A DNA stretch of 64,000 nt from Thermoplasmata archaeon. GTDB lineage: Archaea; Thermoplasmatota; Thermoplasmata; UBA10834. The DNA lies in assembly GCA_020696365.1 (NCBI GenBank), contig JAEHCM010000003.1, positions 124,001-188,000 on the forward strand, given 5' to 3'. Below the pieces are notes generated by a model. That model was not told where the DNA came from. It searched no databases and was given only the letters and a program-made list of their open reading frames with translations. Shown piece by piece: positions 1 to 6,555 of this stretch. The stretch's first letter is position 1, and each line of letters starts with the position of its first letter. The position numbers were made by a program, and so were the translations under genes.

Positions 1-803
1 TATCGTACTGCAACGTCCTTGACCTCGATGCCGCAATTGCCATCGTCTCCGATTTCGAGAAACCAACGGCTGCGGTCATCAAACACACCAACCCATCGGG
101 AGTGGCAAGTGCGGCGACCATTGCGGAGGCGTTCAGGACGGCATATGATGCCGATCCAGTGAGCGCGTTCGGATGTGTCGTCGGTCTGAACAGGCAGGTC
201 GATCTTGAGACCGCGAAGGAGATCGCGAGTCACTTCGTCGAGGCGGTCGTAGCTCCCGGATTTGACGAAGACGCGGAGAAGCTGCTCGAGGAGAAGAAGA
301 ACATCCGACTACTTCGGACGAACACACCCATCAAGCGCGAGGATGGCAGGCTCATGATGACGAAGGTCAAGGGGGGCATGCTGGTCCAGATGGGGGCGTA
401 TGTGGAGCTCGACAGAGGGAGCCTCAAGGTTGCCACGAAGCGCGCTCCGACGGAGGAGGAGGTCGACGCGATGATATTCGGCGTCAAGGTCTGCAGACAT
501 GTCAAATCGAATACCATCCTCCTTGTGAAAGGCGAGCGGACGGTCGGGGTAGGTGCCGGGCAGATGAGCAGGGTGGATTCAACCACGATAGCAGGCATGA
601 AGGCCGGCGACGAGGCGAAGGGCAGCATCCTGATCTCCGACGCTTTCTTTCCGTTCAGGGACGGAGTGGACGCTGCGGCGAAGGTGGGCGTCGCAGCCAT
701 CATGCAACCGGGTGGCTCAATGAGGGACGACGAGGCCATCGCCGCTGCCGATGAACATGGAATATCCATGGTCTTCAGCGGACTGCGTCTATTCAAGCAC
801 TGA
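1..803 (+). CDS. purH: PurH, C-terminal part (AICAR formyltransferase domain), cut by window edge
   Basis: The reading frame is already open at the window edge (codons from base 3), so the 5' end lies outside. The visible part starts with a stretch containing YCNVLDLDAA and KHTNPSG and continues with SAFGCVVG, VKSNTILL and GAGQMSRVDS, all typical of the AICAR transformylase half of bifunctional PurH. This domain transfers a formyl group from 10-formyl-THF to AICAR, the penultimate step of IMP synthesis in the cytosol. The Lys-His pair of KHTNPSG is the known catalytic motif of the family. The C-terminus (SGLRLFKH) is the usual PurH end, so the gene is intact at this side. Whether the IMP cyclohydrolase half is fused upstream cannot be seen. 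Confidence 0.95.
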   Translation, partial: SYCNVLDLDAAIAIVSDFEKPTAAVIKHTNPSGVASAATIAEAFRTAYDADPVSAFGCVVGLNRQVDLETAKEIASHFVEAVVAPGFDEDAEKLLEEKKNIRLLRTNTPIKREDGRLMMTKVKGGMLVQMGAYVELDRGSLKVATKRAPTEEEVDAMIFGVKVCRHVKSNTILLVKGERTVGVGAGQMSRVDSTTIAGMKAGDEAKGSILISDAFFPFRDGVDAAAKVGVAAIMQPGGSMRDDEAIAAADEHGISMVFSGLRLFKH

Positions 804-838
804 ACGACGAGCGCCACACATCTCGAGCAATTGCCAGT

Positions 839-2410
839 CTACAGTATCGGGACCAGATTGGGCCTGAAATCCCCTGAGTCGGGGGCCGTCATGGCGTATG
901 GAGCGGTGAACGGTTCATCGCCTCGAATCACGGTGACCCCTGATGTTTTGTCTATGCGCAAATGTGTATGCGCAAGGTCGGAGAGCCTACTAGTCGATTT
1001 CACGCTCGGTGTGACCGTAGCCACCAGGATGCCGTCGTTGTTGAGCATCGCTGTCAGGAAATCCATCATCCCGTTAAGGACTGTTGAGCCGTATATCGAC
1101 TCCAGCGAGTCGAAACCGATGATAGCGAGATATGGCTGCTGCGTGTCCTTGAGAGCGTACTGGATATCCTGCCATTTAATGTCCACCTTCACATCTCCAC
1201 CCTCAAGGGTCATCGAGTAGTCCTTAGGGGACGCTGACGCGGCGTGAGGCTCGAGTATCCGCACGTTCTTGTCGAAGATTTCAGGCGTTATGAACCCGAG
1301 CAGTTCCTCCCTCGCGGTGTCCGCTCCAGTCTTCTTCGTAGGCATCCAGGCCACGCCGTGGCCCTGGGAAGCGAAGTTGCATATGATGGCGTTCTCTATC
1401 TGCGACGATGAGACGACGGGCACGCCCGGGTTCAGCTCGATCAACGCGATCGTCCCCTTTCTCAAGCCGCCCTCGAGCATCTCATCGAGGGCCGGATTGC
1501 CGGTCGACATGCACTTCTCATTGGAGGACTTGATCGACTCGAAAGGCATCGGCGATTCCGGCTTGCCATACCTGCTGTACTCGAAAGTCCTGACCCGTCC
1601 TCCGAGCAACGTGTACACGTATTTCGGCTGACGTATCTCACAGCCCCTTAGCTTCAGGAGGTCCATCTCGCGGATCCTTCTGCCACTCGAGTTGTCGAGC
1701 GACAGATAGAGGACTCCGTCACCGAGGTAGTCGAGCAACGGGTCTGGCGTTTCAAGCACATAGACGATGTTGGTGCCGCAACCCTCGACCAGGTCCTTCT
1801 GCAGAGCGGTGATGAGCCTAGCAGGACCGACGCCGTACTTATCCGCCAGCGCGTCTATGCTGTCGATAATTATCAGGGTGCGCTCAGGCAGTGCCTTGTC
1901 GACGACATCGTATGCCATCTCGATCTCGGGCATCATCGAACCGACCGTCACTGTGAGCTCATCCTCTCCTGTCGGCTCCGCAGCAGATGTGTCCTCGTCC
2001 CCTCCGGCCTCTATTTTGCCCTCCAACCGGTGGAGCTCGCCTCTGGGCGACTTCATTTTCGCACCCTTAAGCTCCCCCTTGATGGCCGCGAGGCCAAGCA
2101 GTATCTTCTCCACCTGCATCTCGGAATCAGCCTTCTTCCTGAGCTTCTTCCGAGCCTTGAGTATCTCCCCTTCCTTGACCTTGTCCATCAACCAAGGGAA
2201 CTGGTTGAAGAGCGAATGGTCAGAGACTCTGGTGGACATATAGTAGCTCTGCTGGAGTTGTGCCAGCTCCTCTATCATCTGGAGCGCCAACGTGGTCTTC
2301 CCTGTGCCGGCCATGCCCCTGAGAATCAGCGAATGACCTCCGGGGCTGGACAGGAATTTGACTATCTCCTTTGGGAATGTCGACGTACCAACCTCATTAT
2401 TCTCTTCCAT
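839..2410 (-). CDS. GvpD/RAD55/KaiC-like RecA-superfamily ATPase
   Basis: About 523 residues with a Walker A motif (GMAGTGKTT) near the N-terminus, then YYMSTRVSDHSLFNQFPWL, which resembles GvpD-type P-loop proteins, and a Walker B strand (RTLIIIDSID) near the middle of the first domain. The C-terminal half looks like a second, degenerate RecA-like domain without a good P-loop (IALIELNPGVPVV). I place the start at 2410 because GGAG lies about 10 bases upstream; an in-frame ATG at 2485 would overlap the upstream gene. It follows the winged-helix gene at 2442-2840 on the same strand with a 31-bp gap, suggesting an operon. GvpD is known as a repressor in haloarchaeal gas-vesicle clusters; no gvp structural gene is visible here, so a signalling or regulatory role is an inference. 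Its stop codon is TAG. Confidence 0.75.
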   Translation of the reverse strand: MEENNEVGTSTFPKEIVKFLSSPGGHSLILRGMAGTGKTTLALQMIEELAQLQQSYYMSTRVSDHSLFNQFPWLMDKVKEGEILKARKKLRKKADSEMQVEKILLGLAAIKGELKGAKMKSPRGELHRLEGKIEAGGDEDTSAAEPTGEDELTVTVGSMMPEIEMAYDVVDKALPERTLIIIDSIDALADKYGVGPARLITALQKDLVEGCGTNIVYVLETPDPLLDYLGDGVLYLSLDNSSGRRIREMDLLKLRGCEIRQPKYVYTLLGGRVRTFEYSRYGKPESPMPFESIKSSNEKCMSTGNPALDEMLEGGLRKGTIALIELNPGVPVVSSSQIENAIICNFASQGHGVAWMPTKKTGADTAREELLGFITPEIFDKNVRILEPHAASASPKDYSMTLEGGDVKVDIKWQDIQYALKDTQQPYLAIIGFDSLESIYGSTVLNGMMDFLTAMLNNDGILVATVTPSVKSTSRLSDLAHTHLRIDKTSGVTVIRGDEPFTAPYAMTAPDSGDFRPNLVPIL

Positions 2411-2441
2411 CACAACCATACTCCTTCGTCGATGACAATGA

Positions 2442-2840
2442 TCATCTATCTCTAGGCCTGAGGAGCCCTCCAGGTGCTCCATCATCCTCTTCCTCTTCTT
2501 CTATGAGCTTAATCTCCTTCCATTCTCCGCCGAAGTCCTGGGTCGCTCCCGTGACCATCTGGAACCTGACCCTCAACTTCCCCCCCTCGAAGAATATGTA
2601 AGCGTTCTTCAGCATAGACAGATAGAGCACTATCCGCTTGCCCTGCTGAGTCAGTGCTCGCTCAACCGCCTTGAGAAGCCCTGCCTTCTCCAACACGTGT
2701 ATCCGTCTGTAACACGCCGCGATCGGTATGTTGAGCTTCGCGCTAAGTTCAAGCGCATGTTTCGGCTTTCGTGAACACGCCACGAGTATCTTCGCAGCGT
2801 AGGTATCCATTATCAGTCTTGATGCCTCGATAGGGTCCAA
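2442..2840 (-). CDS. Winged-helix (ArsR-like) transcriptional regulator
   Basis: 132 residues. Residues about 10-75 read as a winged helix-turn-helix: TYAAKILVACSRKPKHALEL, then an HTH (LNIPIAACYRRIHVLEKAGL) and a wing (GKRIVLYLSML). The C-terminal 50 residues form a beta-rich stretch and a very acidic tail (IEEEEEDDG). It sits directly upstream of, and on the same strand as, the GvpD-like ATPase, so the two probably act together. The DNA target and ligand are unknown. No metal-binding cysteine pattern of classical ArsR is seen, so a metal sensor is unlikely. Confidence 0.75.
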   Translation of the reverse strand: MDPIEASRLIMDTYAAKILVACSRKPKHALELSAKLNIPIAACYRRIHVLEKAGLLKAVERALTQQGKRIVLYLSMLKNAYIFFEGGKLRVRFQMVTGATQDFGGEWKEIKLIEEEEEDDGAPGGLLRPRDR

Positions 2841-3139
2841 AGGCGTGGCCTCCTGAGCGTTGTCGAGCCACGACCATCTGCGATTAAATGTTCGCTGGGG
2901 GGAGTCGCGACGAAGGATGCAACACTCTGATTCGCGCTTGCATCGAATAGATGTCTGGCATTTAATACTGTTTCGCTCGTCTGTCCGGAGGGCGGCTTCG
3001 ACCCTCGCCAGGAATCACACGGCCTATGAGGGCATCCCTGAAATACTGAGAAGTGTGTTTCAGGTTCTGGCCTGGCGTGCCGTGACAACGCCTTGCAAGA
3101 GAAGATCGATATTGCCAACACCGAAGAGGAGGGACGGTC
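2841..3139. other. Intergenic stretch between divergent genes
   Basis: About 300 bases between the winged-helix gene (leftward) and the DUF35 gene (rightward). An AT-rich TATA-like element (atttaata, about 2960) is visible, but no protein-like open frame or RNA fold that I can name. Open frames crossing it have the arginine/serine/histidine-rich composition of non-coding translation. Confidence 0.5.
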
Positions 3140-3514
3140 ACGAAAGGTCACAGATGCAGATGCGGTTTCAAAACCACAGCGAAAAGACTCAGATGCCCGC
3201 GATGCGGGAAGCGCATGACCCTGACCTACTGGTCCAACCAGGGGACTGTATTGGCATACGTGAGGCTGGGAGTCGTTCCTGTGAACTATGAGTTCCCCAT
3301 GGACCTGCTCATGCTGGAGGTGAAGACAGGTCCGAAGATCGCCTGCTGGACGGATACGCCATTCTCTGTGGGCGACGATGTCACGTTTGTCCAGCTGGGG
3401 GACACCTACATCTGCAGCCCACTCTACGACATCAAAGAGGTCATGGAACTGCCAGACGACTCAGAAGACGACGGGGGAGAATCCGGCGAGAGCGAACTGC
3501 GGTCCGAGTCCTGA
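3140..3514 (+). CDS. DUF35-like zinc-ribbon/OB-fold protein, start codon unusual
   Basis: The frame encodes a rubredoxin-like zinc ribbon (CRCGF ... CPRCGKRM) followed by an OB-fold-like segment (GTVLAYVRL, VNYEFPMDLLMLEV) and an acidic tail, the layout of DUF35 proteins that accompany thiolase/HMG-CoA-synthase-type enzymes in archaea. The first ATG (3215) would remove the whole zinc ribbon. Upstream the frame is open only to 3086 and holds no ATG, GTG, TTG or CTG. A strong Shine-Dalgarno (GAGGAGGG, 3126-3133) sits 7 bases before an ACG at 3140, which would give MKGHRCRCGF; I use this as the likely start, but an ATG-to-ACG error is possible. No thiolase gene is adjacent. The 3' end overlaps the convergent ACT gene by 54 bases. 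Confidence 0.6.
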   Translation, partial: TKGHRCRCGFKTTAKRLRCPRCGKRMTLTYWSNQGTVLAYVRLGVVPVNYEFPMDLLMLEVKTGPKIACWTDTPFSVGDDVTFVQLGDTYICSPLYDIKEVMELPDDSEDDGGESGESELRSES

Positions 3515-4390
3515 CATCTTGTTTTCCAGTATCCCCTTCAGGTCGTCCGCACTTTTCAGACTCGATCCCCTGAGATCGATGACGAGCTCGCAGGTCATCC
3601 GCTCGTAGTACACGAGAACGTTCGTATATCCCGCCACCACGTTTATCGACTCGTCCCCCAGGGCCTTCATGATATCATGGACAGAGCCAGGGCGGTCCGG
3701 TAGATCGACCTTGATCTTGAACAGCTTCGGCTCGTCGTCGAGGAATACGACCGATAGAATCCACGAGTCAGGGTCCCCTATCAGCATGACCGGGGATGAA
3801 TCCCTTCCGAGGAAGTTCCTGTACGCCTGAGGCAGCTCGAATACGCCGTCCTCGATGATACTGGCCTTCTTCTCGGTCTTCCTTAGAGCCCTGACCTTGA
3901 TTGCGCTGCTATCGAGCGATGCGCCCTGGGTGTAGCGGGTGGCAAGGTCGGAACTCTCGACACGGAGACAGTCGACAAGGCTGAGAGACGGATCCGCTGC
4001 CGTCTTGGCCGTTTCGAACTCGTTCTTGAGAGACGACGAGTCTCCGAAGAACGACAGGTCGACCAGCATCTCCCATATCATGACGACGTTCGGGATCGAG
4101 CTGACGGTCTCGGAGTTCAGGATGTCGATGTTCAGCGACTTCAAGAACTGAGAAGCCTGAGAGAGGCCTCCGGGCTCGTCTCTGACCTGGATGGTGACGT
4201 AGGCGATCTCCCGGTAGTTCTCCGGACCGAACGGGGAGAGCACGATCTCATACGCTTTCTTCTCTCCGTACTCGTATCTGAACATCGAGCTGAAGACCTC
4301 GCTCCCGTTCACGAGACCCAACGGCTCGCCGACCTTTGAGCTGATAATGATCCTTCCGGATTCCATCCGCCCGAAATCCCATAGCTTCAT
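3461..4390 (-). CDS. ACT-domain protein (two ACT-like regulatory domains)
   Basis: 309 residues. An N-terminal segment (residues 1-60, IIISSKVGEPLGLVNGSEVF) looks like a small beta domain. Residues about 62-130 (YVTIQVRDEPGGLSQASQFL ... LNIDILNSETV) and about 225-290 (FKIKVDLPDRPGSVHDIMKA ... INVVAGYTNVL) both have the ACT signature of a hydrophobic strand, D-x-P-G and a helix. ACT domains usually bind amino acids or related ligands. No catalytic domain is recognisable, so it may be a stand-alone sensor. The gene is convergent with the DUF35 gene and its 3' end overlaps that gene by 54 bp. ligand unknown. Confidence 0.7.
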   Translation of the reverse strand: MKLWDFGRMESGRIIISSKVGEPLGLVNGSEVFSSMFRYEYGEKKAYEIVLSPFGPENYREIAYVTIQVRDEPGGLSQASQFLKSLNIDILNSETVSSIPNVVMIWEMLVDLSFFGDSSSLKNEFETAKTAADPSLSLVDCLRVESSDLATRYTQGASLDSSAIKVRALRKTEKKASIIEDGVFELPQAYRNFLGRDSSPVMLIGDPDSWILSVVFLDDEPKLFKIKVDLPDRPGSVHDIMKALGDESINVVAGYTNVLVYYERMTCELVIDLRGSSLKSADDLKGILENKMSGLGPQFALAGFSPVVF

Positions 4391-4450
4391 GGCGTTTCCC
4401 CTCGTGTACGTCTGTAGGCTTAACCGAATGATAAAGATGTTGAGACGGGT

Positions 4451-4843
4451 CTACGGTTTCGGAGTGAAGACGTACAGAGTTGGCACTCGGTTCTTGAGCC
4501 CGGTCCAATACCCGCAGGTCCTGCACTTATAGCCCATCGTGACCGATCCGCCGTAGACCGTGAGGTTCCTGATCCTCTCGGTCCTGCCGTCGCAGACGGG
4601 GCAGGCGCCTGCGGAAGTCTTCTCTCTCGTGTCCCGGCATCGGATCTCGACGGTGGCGAGACCGTTCCCCAACGCTAGCTTCCTTACCCGCTCCTCGCTG
4701 ATGGCGTAGTCCGAATCGTGCCTCCTGAGGGAGCGCAGCACAAACTCGGTCAGTTTTCGCTGGGAGTTGATGATACCATACCTGCCCAGAACATCTCTGA
4801 TAGCCTCCACGACCTCGGTGTCAGACGGTATCCTGTAGGCCAT
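4451..4843 (-). CDS. Conserved zinc-finger protein of unknown function
   Basis: 130 residues. The N-terminal half is helical and charged (VVEAIRDVLGRYG, KLTEFVLRSLRRH), resembling a DNA-binding helical bundle. The C-terminal half carries two CxxC pairs (CPVC about residue 81 and CRTC about 107) around a beta hairpin, a zinc ribbon. It ends in TAG. It lies on the same strand as the ACT gene downstream with a 60-bp gap. A role in transcription or translation is plausible for this architecture, but the family is not recognised. Confidence 0.65.
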   Translation of the reverse strand: MAYRIPSDTEVVEAIRDVLGRYGIINSQRKLTEFVLRSLRRHDSDYAISEERVRKLALGNGLATVEIRCRDTREKTSAGACPVCDGRTERIRNLTVYGGSVTMGYKCRTCGYWTGLKNRVPTLYVFTPKP

Positions 4844-5000
4844 CGGAGCAGGATGGCTGTACGCTTACGAAAACCTTTCCACGCAGACCAGGGCGGTGCT
4901 GGCAAGCCCGACACGGTCCGTCCAGCATAGGGTTTCGGCGTCAGTCGGTCGGTAAAGAATATAAGAGAGCAGCGACTACAGCGGGACAGGTGAAGAGGGC

Positions 5001-6311
5001 ATGCGAACGAAAGTCATCATCATGGGGGCCGCGGGTAGAGACTTCCACAATTTCAACGTCTACTTCCGCGACAACGCCAACTACGAGGTAATGGCGTTCA
5101 CCGCGACGCAGATACCGAACATCGATGGACGGAAGTACCCTGCGAGCTTGGCTGGAAAACTCTATCCGAAAGGCATCGACATCCACCCGGAGTCGGACCT
5201 ATCACGGCTCATAAGCGAGCTAGGTGCCGAGCAGGTGGTATTCGCTTACTCGGACATACCTCACGTAGAGGTCATGCACAAGGCCTCGCTTGTGAACGCC
5301 TGCGGTGCGGACTTCCGACTGATGGGGACGAACCAGACATTCCTGAAGGCTAAAGTCCCGGTGATCGCGGTATGTGCTGTGAGAACTGGCTCAGGAAAAT
5401 CGCAGACAACGCGAGCCATCGCCTCCGCGTTGATCAGCAAGGGGAAGAGAGTCGTGGCGGTCAGACACCCGATGCCGTATGGCGACCTCGAGAAGCAGGC
5501 GGTCCAGAGATTTGCCGCATATGACGACCTGGACAAGCACGCGTGCACGATCGAGGAACGCGAAGAGTACGAACCGCACATTGACATGGGGATGGTCGTC
5601 TATGCCGGAGTCGACTACGAGAAGATACTAAGGCAGGCGGAGCAGGAGGCGGATGTGGTCCTCTGGGACGGGGGCAACAACGATACGCCGTTCTACGCTC
5701 CGGACCTGCACATAGTCGTCGCCGACCCACACAGGGCGGGTCATGGAAAACTCTACCATCCTGGGGAGACCAACATGCGGATGGCAGATGTCATCATCAT
5801 CAACAAGGTCGACACAGCGGACCCGAAGGGCGTGGAGGCCGTGAGGGCCGTCATCGCTGAGCTCAACCCGAAGGCCAAGGTTGTGACGGCGGCGTCTCCG
5901 GTCACGGCCGAGGATCCAGGGGCGATCAAGGACAAGCGGGTCCTGGTAATCGAAGACGGACCGACGGTGACGCATGGCGAGATGACCTTCGGAGCGGGCA
6001 TGATAGCTGCGAAGAACGCTGGTGCGAAGGCCATCATCGACCCCAGGCCTTTCGCGGTTGGATCGATCAAGGCGACCTTCGAGAAGTACTCTCATCTGGA
6101 GAATGTGCTGCCGGCCATGGGCTATGGGGACAGACAGGTTGATGAGCTCGAGAAGACCATCAACGCATCGGACTGCGACATAGTCGTCTCCGGCACACCG
6201 ATAGACCTGAAGAGGATACTGAAGAACGTGAACAAGCCCATAATCAGAGTGAGATACGACCTTCAGGTTAAAGGCGAGCCAAGCCTGGACGACGTTCTGA
6301 GAGGAATCTGA
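5001..6311 (+). CDS. Cyclic 2,3-diphosphoglycerate synthase-like P-loop protein (COG2403 type)
   Basis: 436 residues. The N-terminal 110 residues form a Rossmann-like domain (VIIMGAAGRDFHNFNVYFRD). A P-loop follows (VRTGSGKSQTTRAI, residues about 128-140). Later motifs are VLWDGGNNDTPF, a base-recognition-like segment INKVD (about 263) and a C-terminal domain with VSGTPIDLKRIL. This matches cyclic-2,3-diphosphoglycerate synthetase and its many homologues in organisms not known to make cDPG, so the true substrate is uncertain. A TATA-like aatataag near 4957 precedes the start, with a Shine-Dalgarno (GGTGAAGAGGG) just before the ATG. It stands alone; tRNA-Leu follows downstream. Confidence 0.75.
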   Translation: MRTKVIIMGAAGRDFHNFNVYFRDNANYEVMAFTATQIPNIDGRKYPASLAGKLYPKGIDIHPESDLSRLISELGAEQVVFAYSDIPHVEVMHKASLVNACGADFRLMGTNQTFLKAKVPVIAVCAVRTGSGKSQTTRAIASALISKGKRVVAVRHPMPYGDLEKQAVQRFAAYDDLDKHACTIEEREEYEPHIDMGMVVYAGVDYEKILRQAEQEADVVLWDGGNNDTPFYAPDLHIVVADPHRAGHGKLYHPGETNMRMADVIIINKVDTADPKGVEAVRAVIAELNPKAKVVTAASPVTAEDPGAIKDKRVLVIEDGPTVTHGEMTFGAGMIAAKNAGAKAIIDPRPFAVGSIKATFEKYSHLENVLPAMGYGDRQVDELEKTINASDCDIVVSGTPIDLKRILKNVNKPIIRVRYDLQVKGEPSLDDVLRGI

Positions 6312-6328
6312 CACCGCTCCGGGAAGGG

Positions 6329-6334
6329 TTTAAA
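6329..6334 (+). promoter_or_regulatory. TATA box of tRNA-Leu
   Basis: TTTAAA centred about 28 bases upstream of the first base of the tRNA, the usual archaeal box A distance. Confidence 0.7.
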
Positions 6335-6359
6335 CCGGACCGTGTGGATTACCGGCCTC

Positions 6360-6466
6360 GCGGGAGTAGCTAAGCCTGGACAAAAGCGCAGGACTTAAGG
6401 TCCGAGCGTATCGGATAGGCAATCCTGTCTCGCAGGAGTCCGGGGGTTCAAATCCCCTCTCCCGCA
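6360..6466 (+). tRNA. tRNA-Leu (anticodon UAA) with intron
   Basis: The 7-bp acceptor stem GCGGGAG pairs with CTCCCGC at 6459-6465; the discriminator is A and CCA is not encoded. A T-arm with loop TTCAAAT (6447-6453) and a D-arm are clear. The anticodon stem forms only when a 22-nt intron is removed: CAGGA (6389-6393) pairs with TCCTG (6423-6427), leaving the loop CUUAAGA with anticodon UAA. A long variable arm follows, as expected for a class II tRNA. A TATA box lies upstream at 6329. Confidence 0.95.
6400..6421 (+). other. Archaeal tRNA intron at position 37/38 with canonical BHB motif
   Basis: The 22-nt intron folds as a textbook bulge-helix-bulge: outer helix CAGGA/TCCTG, 3-nt bulge CAA, central 4-bp helix CTTA/TAGG (with one G-U pair), 3-nt bulge AGG, inner helix TCCGA/TCGGA with a 5-nt loop. 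Cutting after the second base of each bulge gives the borders stated and restores a 7-nt anticodon loop. The archaeal splicing endonuclease is the known processing enzyme. Confidence 0.9.
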
Positions 6467-6555
6467 CACAGCTCCGCATTCGTGTCGATGCTGATTCTGA
6501 ACAGACCATGAAGCAGGACCGATGGGGCGTACTGTGGCAGAGTCCACCCCTCATC

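Noticed and set aside
2860..3291. Open frame of 143 codons on the + strand over the intergenic region and the DUF35 start
   Set aside because: Arg/Ser/His-rich, no family features, and it conflicts with the zinc-ribbon frame.
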